DNA from: Urbifossiella sp046350095
GTDB lineage: Bacteria > Planctomycetota > Planctomycetia > Gemmatales > Gemmataceae
Direction of reading: 5' to 3'
Length of the DNA stretch: 64,000 bases
Assembly: GCA_046350095.1 (NCBI GenBank)
Contig: JAXMBA010000006.1
Span: 186,001 to 250,000, forward strand
The translations under genes and the position numbers were made by a program. The notes below the pieces were generated by a model. It searched no databases. It was given only the letters and a program-made list of their open reading frames with translations, and was not told the DNA's origin. Positions 53,155 through 62,407 of this stretch are shown one piece after another (position 1 is the stretch's first letter; each line of letters begins with the position of its first letter).

Positions 53155-56100
53155 CTAGCTGACCGTGTACGTCACCGTCAGGTCGACGTCGAACCCGTCG
53201 TTGTCCCGGGCCGGGTAGCGGGCGTTGCCCGGGCCGGGGTAGTAGCCCACGTCGCCCGGGTTGATCTCGAACCGCACCACCGTCGTCGTCCCGACCTCGA
53301 GCGAGCTCCCCCGGACCAGCCCGCCCTGCAACGTGGTGTCGCCGACCTTCCCGGCCACGCCCTCGACTCCGCCGAAGAACGCCTTGTCCGGCCCTTCCTG
53401 GTCCATCTCCAGGATGACCCCCTCGATGGCGAACACCTCGGACTTTTTGACCGCGAACCGGACCGACCGGGCGGCCAGCGGGACGAGGCCCGAAAACTGC
53501 AGGTAGGTGTCGGTGGCGATCTGGATCCCGTACTTGTCGTTGTTGTAATACCCGCCGCCCTGCACATCCCCCGGGAACTGCCGCAGCAGCGGGGCCACGT
53601 CCGACCGGGTGACCTCGATCGACGAGTACGGGGCGTCGATCTCCGCCTGCTCGACGAGCACCGGCGTCCAGGTCGTGCTCAGGCCGTCGAGCTGGAGCCG
53701 GTCGGGGCGGCGGACGCCGAACCCCAGCCCGAAGTCGCCGTCGGTCCCGCCCGCCGACCCGTCGTGATCGACGAACATGTTCACGTACGTGACCGTCACG
53801 AGGAAGTCCGCGGCCACCGGGCTGAGGCCGTCGCGCGTGTCCTGCCCGTCGACCCGGCCGTCCCCGTCGGAGTCGGCCGCGCCCGGGTCGCTCTTGTAGA
53901 AGAACTCGTCCCCGTCGCACAGGCCGTCGAGGTCGGCGTCCGCGGACCGGGGGTCGGTGTACGCCCGCCTCGGCGCCTTCCCCTCGACCGCCACCACCCA
54001 GCGGGTCGCGACCGAGTCGACCAGCTCGGCCTCGGCCCCGTCCGACCGCTTGTCGTCGTCCGTGTCCGCGTCGGTCGGGTCGAGGACGACGAACCCGTCG
54101 TCCGGCCGGCCGCCGAGCTTGAACCCGCGGACCTCCTGGAAGTCGGTCAGCCCGTCGCCGTCGGAGTCGAGCGGGGAGACGCGGGCGAGCAGGGCGGTCA
54201 CCTCGGTCGGGGTGAGCGCGACGACCCGGGACAGGTCGGCGGCCGTCAGTCGCGGGTCGCCGGCCACGAGCGGGAAGTCGCGGCCCACGTCGGCGTCGGC
54301 GAGGTAGTAGCTCGGGACCGTCTTGAGCCGGAACTCCTCCCCGTCCGGGATGCCGTCGTCGTCGCTGTCCGCGTCGAACGGGTTCGACTTGACCCGCAGC
54401 TCGACGAACCCGGCCGCCTGCTGGAACACCGTCTTGCTGACCGTCCGAACCCGGACGACCCAGCCGTCGAGCTCCTCGACGTTGGCGAGGCCGTCGCGGT
54501 CGTCGTCGGCGAACAGGTTCCGGTCCGAGGGGTCGTTCGGGTCCCCGCCGAGCCGCCGCTCCAGCCCGTCGGGGGCGGTGTCGCCGTCGGTGTCGGCCCG
54601 GGTCGGGTCGGTGGTGACCGGCGGCGGGAGCGGAAGTTCCGGGTCGCTCCCGCGCGGCCGGATCGAGTACCCGAACACCTCCTCGGCGTCCGAGATGCTG
54701 TCGCCGTCGGTGTCGGGGTCGCGCGGGTCGGTCACGACGTCGGCGGGGCCGGCCGGGGCGAGCCGGTCGATGACCCCGTCGCCGTTGTCGTCGATCTGTA
54801 GGCCGGGGGCCTCGTCGGCGTCGGTCCACCGCGGGCGGGTGTCGTCCACCCGGAAGGGGTCGGCTGGGCTCTCGGCCGGGCCGTCGGTGTCGGTGAGCGT
54901 GGGGCTCGAATACACCTGGCGGATCCCCTGGGCGCCGAGGTCGATGCCCCACCCGATGAATGCCTCGACCCGATCCCCGAGGGTGTCCCCGTCCGTGTCG
55001 GTGCTCCGGTCCGACGTGCCGAGCAGGAACTCGACGTTCGCCGGGATGCGGTCGCCGTCCTCGTCGATCAGGTACGCCAGGGTCACGGTCCCGCCGGCGT
55101 AGAGGATCTGGCTGTCCAGGTCTTTCGTCCGGTCGATGCCGGTCGGGGTCAGGATTTCCCACGACCGCCGGGCGCCGGGGGCGAGGGCCGCCTCGAGCGT
55201 CTCGGCCGGGCGGACATCGCGGACGCGGAACACCCGCTCGAACCCGTTCGCGTCGCGAAACGTCGAGTAGCTGGCCTGTCGCTGTTCTGGGGTGAGCGAG
55301 GCGCTCGGGCTTTCTCGCTCGTCGTAGGCGGCCAGCCCTGCCGCGGTGAGCGCGTCGCGGAGAGTGATCCCGACCTGCCTCCCGGCCGGGTCGAACGTGA
55401 CCCGGCGGTCGCCGGGGCCGACCCGCCCGTCCCCGTTCGTGTCGGCGATCGGCCGGCCGAAGTAGGTCGCCACCCGGTGCGTCTCGTTCCGGTCGCCCTC
55501 CCCGTCCCCGTCCGAGTCGGCGTTCCCGAAGTCGATCGTCAGCCCGGCCGTCCGCTCGACGATCTCGTTCGAGGTGAACGCGAAGTTCCGCCCGAGCTCG
55601 TCCACGATGTCGTAGTTCGACAGCCTGAAGATGAGGCCGCGGGGGTTCCGCATCAGGTCCTCGACCCGGGACGGAAAGACGGTCGTGCTCGCGACGATGA
55701 TCGGCCCCCGCTCCCGGACGAGCGGCCCGAGCGAGTACCCGTCCGCCGGCTCGGCCTGCGGGAGCAGGGTAGCGACCGGGACGAGGCTGGCTGGGTCGGT
55801 CGGGTCCTGGATCAGGGCCGTCACCTGGATGTTCTTGATCCGGTACGCGATGTTCCCGTCGTTCCGGAGCGTGACCGACGCCGCAATCTGCGCCCCGACC
55901 ACCTCCCGCTGGACGGTGGCGTCGGCCCGCTTCTCGGCCGACGTGGTCAGCGACTCCTCGTACGCCCGCTGCGTCTCCTGTGCGGACGTGGTGGTGTTCG
56001 ACGTCGCCCAACTGTTGGTGAACCCCGTCTCCTCGGTCGCACTGGCGTACGCCTTGGCTTCGAACCCGTTGTCGTATCCGACCTCCAGCCCGGCCGTCGC

Positions 56101-58095
56101 CGAGTTCCTGTGGGTCAGTTCCATCGTCGTCGAACTCGTGTTGCTGAACTCCTTGCGGGTACTTTGTACCAGCGACGAGTTCACACTCTTGGAGTCGAGC
56201 TGGGTGGTCCCAGTCGAGTCGGTCTGGGTGAACCGGACGTCGAGCCGGAGGTCGGTGCTGCCGACGAACAGCCCGGCCCGCGGGAGGTCGGCGACGAGGA
56301 TGTTCCGGTACCCGCCGAGCGCGATCTCGGCCCCGTCCAGGATCTGGTCGCCGTCGGTGTCGGCGTGGACCGGCGAGCTGCGGACGCTCAGGTACTCGGT
56401 CCCGTCGTCCACCCCGTCCCCGTCGGTGTCCCCGTTGAGGTGGTCGCTGTAGACCTCGTTGTACTCCTGCCAGTCGGTCAGCAGGTCGTCGTCGGTGTCC
56501 CGGTCGCGGGGGTCGAGCCGTAGCTGCGCCTCCACGTTGTCCGGGAACCCGTCGCCGTCGGTGTCGGCGACGGACGGGTCGCTCGTCACCCACCGGGTGA
56601 CGGGGACGCCGTTCGCCGGCTTGAACACCACCTGCCACCCCCGCCGCTCCTCGTTGTCGGTCAGCCCGTCGCCGTCCGAGTCGAGCAGCTCGGCCGCGAC
56701 CGGCCCGGTGCCGGGGAACGTCGCGCTCGTCGGGTCGATCCGCTCCACCCCGGAGATGATCGGGGGCGCCATCGGGTTACCGGCCCGGTCCGTCGCGGAC
56801 ACCACCGTCACCTGGTAGACCAGCTCGTTCTGCGGCTCGGTCGTCAGCTCCACGACGGTGCGTGCCGCGTCGGCGAACCGGGCGGCGACGACGCGGAGCG
56901 TCCCGGCGTCCGGGTTGAAGCTGACCTGCCGTACGACGTAGTTCCGCGGGTCGGCCGCGGCGGCGCCCATCGCCTCACTGAACGCCACCCGGACGGTCGT
57001 GTTCCCGGCCGAGGCGGCGCCGACGACCCGGGGGAGCCCCTTGTCCTTCGAGGCGGGGGTGCTCGCGGTCGCGCCGGCGTCGAACGGGGAAAAGCCGAAC
57101 AGTTGCGTGGACCCGCCGTCGGCGAACACGCCGAGCCCACCCGGCCCGGTCCCGGCGATCACCTCGGCGATCCCGTCACCGTCCACGTCCCCGAGGGCGA
57201 TGGCCGAGCCGCCGCGGTCGGCCGGGCTGCCTGCCAGGAACCGGCCGGCCGGGGTGCCGTCGGCGCGGAAGACCGACACGGCCGTGCCGCCCCCCGGCCC
57301 GGTACCGGTGACGATCTCGGCCGCCCCGTCCCCGTCCGTGTCGCCGACCGCGACCACCACGCCGCCCCGGAACGAGTCCTCGTACGCCATGAACTCGACC
57401 AGCTGCTCGCCGGTCCGCGGGTCGAACGCGCGCACCCGCGGGCCGCCGCCCCACCCCGTGCCGGTGACGACCTCGTCGCGGCCGTCGCCGTCCAGGTCGC
57501 CGGCGGCGACGAGCACCCCGCCGCGGAACGACTCCTCGTAGGCGAGGAAGTCGGCGATCACCGCTCCGGTCGTAACGTCCACCACCCGGACCCGCGCCCC
57601 GCCGCCCACGCCGGTGCCGGTGATGACCTCGGCCTTGCCGTCGCCGTCCACGTCGCCGGCCGCCACCACCACCCCGCCGCGGAACGACGACTCGTAGGGG
57701 AAAAAGCTGTGAAGCTCGGCACCGCTGAGGCCGTCGAACACCCGGACGTGCGGGCCGCCGCCGTCGCCGGTGCCGGTGATGATCTCGGCCCGGCCGTCGC
57801 CGTCCACGTCGCCGGCGGCGACGTAGACCCCTCCGCCGAACCCCGTGTACGGGAGGATCGTCAGCGTGTTTAGGCCGGTCTTGCCGTCGAAGACTCGAAC
57901 CTCGCCGCCGCCGGCCCCCTGGGCAACGACCAGGTCGGCGAGCCCGTCGCCGTTCACGTCCCCGGCCGCCGGGCGGACGGCGCCGAGGAAGGCGGGGGCG
58001 AGGCGGTCCTCCAGCGGCTCCGCGCGGAGGGGGCGGGGGCGGGCCGTCGGGCGTGGGCGGGCCGGCTTCAGCCAGTGGGTGAGGCGCGTGAGCAT
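53155..58095 (-). CDS. Giant secreted protein with FG-GAP and toxin-like calcium repeats
   Basis: A 1,646-residue protein from the ATG of MLTRLTHWLKPARPRPTARP, with the planctomycete motif LRAEPLEDRLAPAFLG at 23-38. Residues 45-360 are FG-GAP/VCBS repeats of about 63 residues (VAAGDVDGDGKAEVITGTGV, SSFRGGVVVAAGD). A Big-like domain follows, then calcium loops like those of binary toxin B/anthrax PA (DSDGDGLTDNEERRGWQVVF; DTDGDGFPDNVEAQLRLDPR). A Ser/Thr-rich central region (SNTSSTTMELTHRNSATAGL) precedes many more D-x-D-x-D-G loops, and a beta-rich C-terminal domain with an RQFPGDVQGGGYYNNDKYG segment ends the chain. Likely surface-exposed and calcium-stabilised. Confidence 0.9.
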   Translation of the reverse strand: MLTRLTHWLKPARPRPTARPRPLRAEPLEDRLAPAFLGAVRPAAGDVNGDGLADLVVAQGAGGGEVRVFDGKTGLNTLTILPYTGFGGGVYVAAGDVDGDGRAEIITGTGDGGGPHVRVFDGLSGAELHSFFPYESSFRGGVVVAAGDVDGDGKAEVITGTGVGGGARVRVVDVTTGAVIADFLAYEESFRGGVLVAAGDLDGDGRDEVVTGTGWGGGPRVRAFDPRTGEQLVEFMAYEDSFRGGVVVAVGDTDGDGAAEIVTGTGPGGGTAVSVFRADGTPAGRFLAGSPADRGGSAIALGDVDGDGIAEVIAGTGPGGLGVFADGGSTQLFGFSPFDAGATASTPASKDKGLPRVVGAASAGNTTVRVAFSEAMGAAAADPRNYVVRQVSFNPDAGTLRVVAARFADAARTVVELTTEPQNELVYQVTVVSATDRAGNPMAPPIISGVERIDPTSATFPGTGPVAAELLDSDGDGLTDNEERRGWQVVFKPANGVPVTRWVTSDPSVADTDGDGFPDNVEAQLRLDPRDRDTDDDLLTDWQEYNEVYSDHLNGDTDGDGVDDGTEYLSVRSSPVHADTDGDQILDGAEIALGGYRNILVADLPRAGLFVGSTDLRLDVRFTQTDSTGTTQLDSKSVNSSLVQSTRKEFSNTSSTTMELTHRNSATAGLEVGYDNGFEAKAYASATEETGFTNSWATSNTTTSAQETQRAYEESLTTSAEKRADATVQREVVGAQIAASVTLRNDGNIAYRIKNIQVTALIQDPTDPASLVPVATLLPQAEPADGYSLGPLVRERGPIIVASTTVFPSRVEDLMRNPRGLIFRLSNYDIVDELGRNFAFTSNEIVERTAGLTIDFGNADSDGDGEGDRNETHRVATYFGRPIADTNGDGRVGPGDRRVTFDPAGRQVGITLRDALTAAGLAAYDERESPSASLTPEQRQASYSTFRDANGFERVFRVRDVRPAETLEAALAPGARRSWEILTPTGIDRTKDLDSQILYAGGTVTLAYLIDEDGDRIPANVEFLLGTSDRSTDTDGDTLGDRVEAFIGWGIDLGAQGIRQVYSSPTLTDTDGPAESPADPFRVDDTRPRWTDADEAPGLQIDDNGDGVIDRLAPAGPADVVTDPRDPDTDGDSISDAEEVFGYSIRPRGSDPELPLPPPVTTDPTRADTDGDTAPDGLERRLGGDPNDPSDRNLFADDDRDGLANVEELDGWVVRVRTVSKTVFQQAAGFVELRVKSNPFDADSDDDGIPDGEEFRLKTVPSYYLADADVGRDFPLVAGDPRLTAADLSRVVALTPTEVTALLARVSPLDSDGDGLTDFQEVRGFKLGGRPDDGFVVLDPTDADTDDDKRSDGAEAELVDSVATRWVVAVEGKAPRRAYTDPRSADADLDGLCDGDEFFYKSDPGAADSDGDGRVDGQDTRDGLSPVAADFLVTVTYVNMFVDHDGSAGGTDGDFGLGFGVRRPDRLQLDGLSTTWTPVLVEQAEIDAPYSSIEVTRSDVAPLLRQFPGDVQGGGYYNNDKYGIQIATDTYLQFSGLVPLAARSVRFAVKKSEVFAIEGVILEMDQEGPDKAFFGGVEGVAGKVGDTTLQGGLVRGSSLEVGTTTVVRFEINPGDVGYYPGPGNARYPARDNDGFDVDLTVTYTVS

Positions 58096-58157
58096 CGTCG
58101 TCTCGTTGGATTGCGGCGGGGCGAAAGGGTGTGTCGTCGGCCCGGCCTCGCGGCGGG

Positions 58158-58793
58158 TCAGAGGCCGGTGAAACCGGGGATCTGCTCGAGCAGCGCCCGG
58201 AGGCTCTTGACGGCCTTCACGTACCGGTGCCCGGCCCCGGACTTGGACAGCCCGAGCACCTCGGCGACCTCGGCCGTGGTCAACTGCTCGAAGTGCTTGA
58301 GCGCGAGCACCTCGCGGTCGAGCGGGTCCATCCGGTTGAGCGCGTCCTGGAGCTGGAGGCGGATCTCCGCCTTGACCGCCGCCTCGGACGGGGACGTGAA
58401 CGCCCCCATGAGCTGCGCCGCGAGCGACGCCGAGTCGGCCCCGGGCATCCCGCCCCGGTGGAGTGTGACCTCGTGCCCGGCGTCCCGCAGCTGGGTGCCG
58501 AGGTGGCGGCGGTGGACCTCCGCCAGCTTGAGCCCGACCAGGTTTCGGACCCAGAGGAAGAACGGCACCCGCGGGTCGGCTGCATACCCCGGCAGCTGAC
58601 GGTGTACCTCCAGGTAGGCCTCCTGGAGGACGTCCGCCTCGTCGACTCGCCCCTGAACGCGGCGGCTGAGACGGAGGTGGATCATCCGCCGGAGCCGGTC
58701 GCCGGTTCCAGCGACGATCGCGTCCCAGGCCGCGGCGTCGCCGCCGGCGGCGCGCTGTACGACCTCCACGTCCGTCCCGTCGGGCGCTGTCAT
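58158..58793 (-). CDS. RNA polymerase sigma factor, Planctomycetes ECF-like family (TIGR02984 type)
   Basis: The 211-residue protein starts at the ATG of MTAPDGTDVEVVQRAAGGD. Region 2 reads RLSRRVQGRVDEADVLQEAY and LEVHRQLPGYAADPRVPFFL, and region 4 is MDPLDREVLALKHFEQLTTA then EVAEVLGLSKSGAGHRYVKA. The insertion LGTQLRDAGHEVTLHRGGMP between the regions is typical of the planctomycete family. It heads a minus-strand operon with the giant secreted protein (62 nt) and the WD40 kinase. Sigma-kinase linkage suggests that phosphorylation rather than a classic anti-sigma controls it. Confidence 0.93.
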   Translation of the reverse strand: MTAPDGTDVEVVQRAAGGDAAAWDAIVAGTGDRLRRMIHLRLSRRVQGRVDEADVLQEAYLEVHRQLPGYAADPRVPFFLWVRNLVGLKLAEVHRRHLGTQLRDAGHEVTLHRGGMPGADSASLAAQLMGAFTSPSEAAVKAEIRLQLQDALNRMDPLDREVLALKHFEQLTTAEVAEVLGLSKSGAGHRYVKAVKSLRALLEQIPGFTGL

Positions 58794-58929
58794 CACACTC
58801 TCCACAAGAACTAAAGTGCGGACCACCCCGGATCGTCTCACGCACCGATGCCGATTTCGCCGGGTCTAGAATCGTGACCGGATGCCAAGTCGTTGGCCAG
58901 GTATGCTTTGGGTCCGACCACGAAACGGA

Positions 58930-59190
58930 TCATCGGTCAAGAGGGCGTAGGCCGATCGTGGCGTCTGCCCCGTACCGCCCGGAGTAGACCTGCGTAACGC
59001 TCCCCCGGAGCGTGCCCGAGCAGCAGCTGGGGCCTCCAGGCGGTGCTGATTCCGCACCCGACTGGCGACCGTGTCGTGCCTTCGCGAGGAGCGATTCGGG
59101 AGAGTTGAAAAGGTTGGTGAGCAGTTTCTGCTGGCGGATGCCGGCGAAGTCGGACCAGAACGGGCCGCGGCCGGATTGCTGGCGAGACAT
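58930..59190 (-). CDS. Possible truncated gene, 86 codons
   Basis: An ATG frame reads MSRQQSGRGPFWSDFAGIRQ and QKLLTNLFNSPESLLAKARH with strongly G/C-ending codons for about 40 residues. It then decays into low-complexity codons (PPGGPSCCSGTLRGSV) without domain character. I do not recognise the sequence. It looks like the N-terminus of a gene whose remainder has been lost, which fits its position beside an insertion junction. It could equally be a chance frame. Confidence 0.25.
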   Translation of the reverse strand: MSRQQSGRGPFWSDFAGIRQQKLLTNLFNSPESLLAKARHGRQSGAESAPPGGPSCCSGTLRGSVTQVYSGRYGADATIGLRPLDR

Positions 59191-59330
59191 GTAGGACTGG
59201 ACGAGTTAGGGCTTCACACTTCGGCTCCGGGGCGACTGTAGAACTTTCCACAATCGCCGGGTTCGGAAACCGCGCCCGGCGGACGCCGGGGTAAGCGTGA
59301 AACGCTTCGGTTGCTAGGCCTTTCTTTCAG

Positions 59331-59372
59331 TGCCCCCTCTCGGGCTCGAACCGAGGACCCGCTGATTAAGAG
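59331..59372 (-). other. tRNA-Lys(CTT) 3' fragment, probable att site
   Basis: On the minus strand the 42 nt begin CTCTTAATCAG, the anticodon loop (CTT in the middle) and 3' anticodon stem of tRNA-Lys. They continue through the variable region GCGGGTC and a complete T arm CTCGG-TTCGAGC-CCGAG to the acceptor strand AGGGGGCA. No CCA follows. The 5' half of the tRNA is absent, since pairing partners for the anticodon stem are not found beyond 59372. Such 3' halves broken in the anticodon loop are duplicated by tyrosine-recombinase islands, with the element lying on the missing-half side, here to the right. Confidence 0.7.
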
Positions 59373-59512
59373 GTAAGGGGCGGGGGTTGCGTGAGGCCCC
59401 GTGAAATCAAGGAAATGCTAAGTTTCCCAGGCGATTCTCTGCAGTCTGTGTTCCCGCCAAAGCCCGCGTTTTCCCGCCGCTTCCCGAAATAGTGTGGCGA
59501 TAGTGTGGCGGC

Positions 59513-60160
59513 TCACCCAGTCAGTTTCCACACAAGGGCACCCCGCTCCTTCCCGCACTCCCGGCAGTGCCAGCCCGTCATCCGCTTCGGTCGTCGGTGC
59601 CGGTCGTGCTCCCGTCCACACCCTCCGCAGGTGGCCCTCCACCTACCTTTCGGCATCTCGACTTCCTCGCCGTAGCACCGCTCCGGCCGCGCCCCGACCT
59701 CGACGCACTTGGCCTTCCAGACCTCGTCGTGGCCGTGACCGTGCCCCACGAGAGCGTGGGCTATCTCGTGCAGGATGGTGTCGCGGACTTCGTCCGCTGG
59801 ATTGCGGAGGACGTAGTGCTTGGAGAGTTCGATACGGCCCGGCCGAGTTCGCGTCGGGTAGCGGCACACGCCGGCCCGGCGCTTGTTCGTGTTGAAACCG
59901 AACTGCCAGTCGGCCAGGCCGTGCTGGGCCATCAGCTGGGTTGCGACGGACTTGGCCTCGGTGAGCAGGGAAGCCGGCGGGGTTTCGTCAGAATGCCCGC
60001 GTAGCGAGACACCGGCCTGCCGAAGTGCCGTCGCCCGAGCCAGTACCGCCCACCGTGGAACAGGGCGCATAGACGCGTCCGACACGGCCGTGACGACGGC
60101 GGCCAGCGACCCTGCGGCGTTCCAGAGGGCGGCGAAGTCCGTGTCAGTGATGGCGGTCAT
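59513..60160 (-). CDS. SprT-like zinc metallopeptidase-fold protein
   Basis: The 215-residue protein starts at the ATG of MTAITDTDFAALWNAAGSLA. The N-terminal 75 residues are helical and lineage-specific. The SprT-like domain follows: WQFGFNTNKRRAGVCRYPTR, IELSKHYVLRNPADEVRDTI, the HExxH zinc site LHEIAHALVGHGHGHDEVWK, then a zinc ribbon with CGGC and CREC (RATCGGCGREHDRHRR; GWHCRECGKERGALVW). Spartan/SprT proteins degrade DNA-crosslinked proteins in eukaryotes, while bacterial roles are less clear. It lies just inside the proposed element, divergent from the PQQ-propeller gene. Confidence 0.88.
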   Translation of the reverse strand: MTAITDTDFAALWNAAGSLAAVVTAVSDASMRPVPRWAVLARATALRQAGVSLRGHSDETPPASLLTEAKSVATQLMAQHGLADWQFGFNTNKRRAGVCRYPTRTRPGRIELSKHYVLRNPADEVRDTILHEIAHALVGHGHGHDEVWKAKCVEVGARPERCYGEEVEMPKGRWRATCGGCGREHDRHRRPKRMTGWHCRECGKERGALVWKLTG

Positions 60161-60271
60161 TCGGTGTCGGGCTCCGGGCACCACTCCCAGATTCGGCCCG
60201 ACATGACGACCCGTCAAGCTCCCTCCCGGCCGGTACACTGACCCGCACCCGCCCGCCTACTCGGGACCGCC

Positions 60272-61489
60272 ATGACCCGCCTCCTCTTGCCCGCCCTCCT
60301 GCTCACCGCCACGCTGCCCGCCCTCCGGGCCGACGCCCCGCCCGACTGCTGGCCCGCCTTCCGCGGCACCGGCGACAGCCTCACCACGGCGAAGTCGCTA
60401 CCGCTGAAGTGGTCCCCGACGGAGAATATCGCGTGGACCGTCGAGCTGCCGGGGTACGGTCAGTCGAGTCCGGTCGTGTGGAAGGACCGGGTGTTCGTGA
60501 CCAGCGCCGAGGGCGAGTTCAAGGACACGCTCCACGTCATCCGCCTCGACCTCGCCACGGGGAAGGAGGCGTGGCGGAAGTCGTTCCGCAACACCCAGCG
60601 GGTGAAGGCCACCGACTACGTCAGCAAGTGCGCCCCCACGCCGGTGGTGACGGCCGACCGGGTCTTCGCCTTGTTCGAGAGCGGCGACCTGCTCGCACTC
60701 GACCACGCCGGCAAGGAGGTTTGGCGGCGCAACCTGGAGGCGGACTTCGGCCCGCTCCGGGGGAACCACGGCCTCGGCACGTCCCCCGTCCTGGCCGGGA
60801 ACACCCTGCTGGTGCTCGTCGCACAGGGGAGCTCGTACCTACTCGCGGTGGACGCCGCGACCGGCAAGGACTTGTGGAAGGCCGACCACCCGTTCGGCGG
60901 GTCGTGGACCTCGCCGGCCGTCGTGACGGTCGAGGGGAAGCCCGCGGCGGTGGTCAGTTCGCCGGGGCTGGCGGCGGCGTTCGACGTGGCGACCGGGGCG
61001 AAGCAGTGGGAACTCGGCGGGCTGACCGGGAACACCGTCGCCACGCCGACGCCGGCGGGCGACTTGCTCGTGCTCGGGTCGAGCGACCGGGCGTCGCAGG
61101 TCGCCGTGCGACCCGGTGCTAAAGGGGACGAGCGGGTGGCGTGGCGGTCGGCCGAGGGGGTGAGTTCGTTCGGGTCGCCGCTCGTCTACGGCAAGTACGG
61201 CTACACGGTTAGCCGCGACGGGGTGGCGGTCTGCTTCGACCCGGCTACGGGGAAGAGCGTGTGGGACCACCGCCTGCCGGGGTCGTGCTGGGCGTCCCCG
61301 GTCGGGGGCGCGGGCCACGTCTACTTCTTCACCAAGGACGGGGTGACGGCGGTGGTCAAGCCGGGGCCGGAGCCGGAGGTCGTGGCCGAGAACCGCCTGC
61401 CGGGGCGCGGACGGGTGTACGGGGTGGCGGCGGTCGAGGGGGCGTTCTTGGTCCGGACCGGGTCGGCCCTGCACCGAGTCGGCAAGTAG
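60272..61489 (+). CDS. PQQ-like beta-propeller exported protein
   Basis: A 405-residue protein with a signal peptide (MTRLLLPALLLTATLPALRA). The body consists of PQQ-enzyme-type blades, each ending in an A-x-D-x-x-T-G-K-x-x-W motif: IRLDLATGKEAWRKSF, LALDHAGKEVWRRNL, LAVDAATGKDLWKADH, FDVATGAKQWELGG and FDPATGKSVWDHRL. No dehydrogenase active-site Cys-Cys or metal residues are apparent, so it is probably a structural or scaffold propeller such as those in planctomycete PQQ-like proteins, not an alcohol dehydrogenase. Confidence 0.92.
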   Translation: MTRLLLPALLLTATLPALRADAPPDCWPAFRGTGDSLTTAKSLPLKWSPTENIAWTVELPGYGQSSPVVWKDRVFVTSAEGEFKDTLHVIRLDLATGKEAWRKSFRNTQRVKATDYVSKCAPTPVVTADRVFALFESGDLLALDHAGKEVWRRNLEADFGPLRGNHGLGTSPVLAGNTLLVLVAQGSSYLLAVDAATGKDLWKADHPFGGSWTSPAVVTVEGKPAAVVSSPGLAAAFDVATGAKQWELGGLTGNTVATPTPAGDLLVLGSSDRASQVAVRPGAKGDERVAWRSAEGVSSFGSPLVYGKYGYTVSRDGVAVCFDPATGKSVWDHRLPGSCWASPVGGAGHVYFFTKDGVTAVVKPGPEPEVVAENRLPGRGRVYGVAAVEGAFLVRTGSALHRVGK

Positions 61490-61631
61490 GCGGGGCCATG
61501 CCCGCCCAGCGGTCCGACGGTTCTCGACCCAGCTTCCGCTTCATCGCCCGAACCGAACCTTTGCTCCTCCTCGTCCGAGTCGCCACCTCTGCGTGCGCGA
61601 GTTCGCCGAAGAGTGCAAGTTCCCAGTCGGC

Positions 61632-62113
61632 TCAGTCGCGCCCGCGGGCGCGGGGCTTCCCCTGTCTGGCTTCCGACAGCTCGCGCCCCGTCTCCCCGGA
61701 CGCCTTGGAGCCGAGTCGCGCCTGCCGCATCGCCTCGATGCCGTGGTCTGGACGAGCTTTCCCGAGTTTCGACTCACGAATCGTGCGGACCCGCTCGGGG
61801 TCGCGGGCCTTCGCCCACCCTTTCTTCCGTGCCGCAACCATCGGCTCCGAGTCTCGGATGGCATCGGACTTGAGCAGGGAGGTGCCCTCGGTCATCTGAC
61901 CGACGCCCAGCGCCTTGCGCCACTTCGTTACCGTTTGGGCGCTGACGCCCCAGTGGTCACAGATGGCTGTGGCGACTCGCGCCGGACGGCCCGCGTTAAG
62001 TCCTTGTAGACGACCAGCGACGGCTTGAAGTGGCCGGGTCGCCCGAGGGGCCAGGGGATGGAGGCATCGGAGAGACTGACGATGACGACCTCGCCGCGGA
62101 CCTCGCACCGCAC
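61632..62113 (-). pseudogene. Broken HTH protein of a Gemmataceae-type paralogous family
   Basis: Two frames on the minus strand add up to one protein. From 62113 the first reads RCEVRGEVVIVSLSDASIPW, PLGRPGHFKP and SLVVYKDLTRAVRRES, then runs to a stop at 61928. The second frame takes over near 61985 with ATAICDHWGVSAQTVTKWRK, ALGVGQMTEGT, then ARKKGWAKARDPERVRTIRE and stops at 61632. The HWGVSAQTVTKWRKALGVG stretch is a helix-turn-helix-like motif. A stop also interrupts the expected N-terminal extension (KPPTFRYGDRV). I know similar proteins as repeated families in Gemmataceae. This copy needs at least one frame correction. Confidence 0.65.
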
Positions 62114-62407
62114 GCGGTCGCCGTACCGGAACGTCGGCGGCTTCTACGAGCCCAAGAGGTGGTACCTCGGCGCCGTCATCGGGTCACGAGGCTGGAGGCT
62201 CGCGCGTTTCGAGATGACGAGGTCGGTACTGGCCACGATTCCCTCCCGGGAGGTGTCCCCGAGCCCGCCTGTCTGTCGTTTCAGTGTGGACACGTCCCCC
62301 GCCGACTCGCAACCCCGCGCCCGCGCCCGAGCGGCCCGGGGGAGGCCATTCCTCGGGTACGGGTCACTCAGTTGGCACAACTGTCGCTTGGTGAGAGCCG
62401 GTGGCGG

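Larger units (their letters stand above)
58794..59512. other. 719-nt gap upstream of the sigma operon
   Basis: This stretch holds the promoter region of the sigma operon (A/T-richer bases just before 58800, CCACAAGAACTAAAG), one possible truncated coding frame (58930-59190) and the tRNA-Lys fragment (59331-59372). The rest has mixed codon-position GC, and I see no further gene. The unrelated pieces suggest it is a recombination junction. Confidence 0.6.

Noticed and set aside
59418..59642. Minus-strand frame beside the tRNA fragment considered as an integrase remnant
   Set aside because: Only about 30 residues (SRHTIATLFREAAGKRGLWR) look protein-like, no R-H-R-Y catalytic residues are present, and it overlaps the SprT-like gene in another frame.
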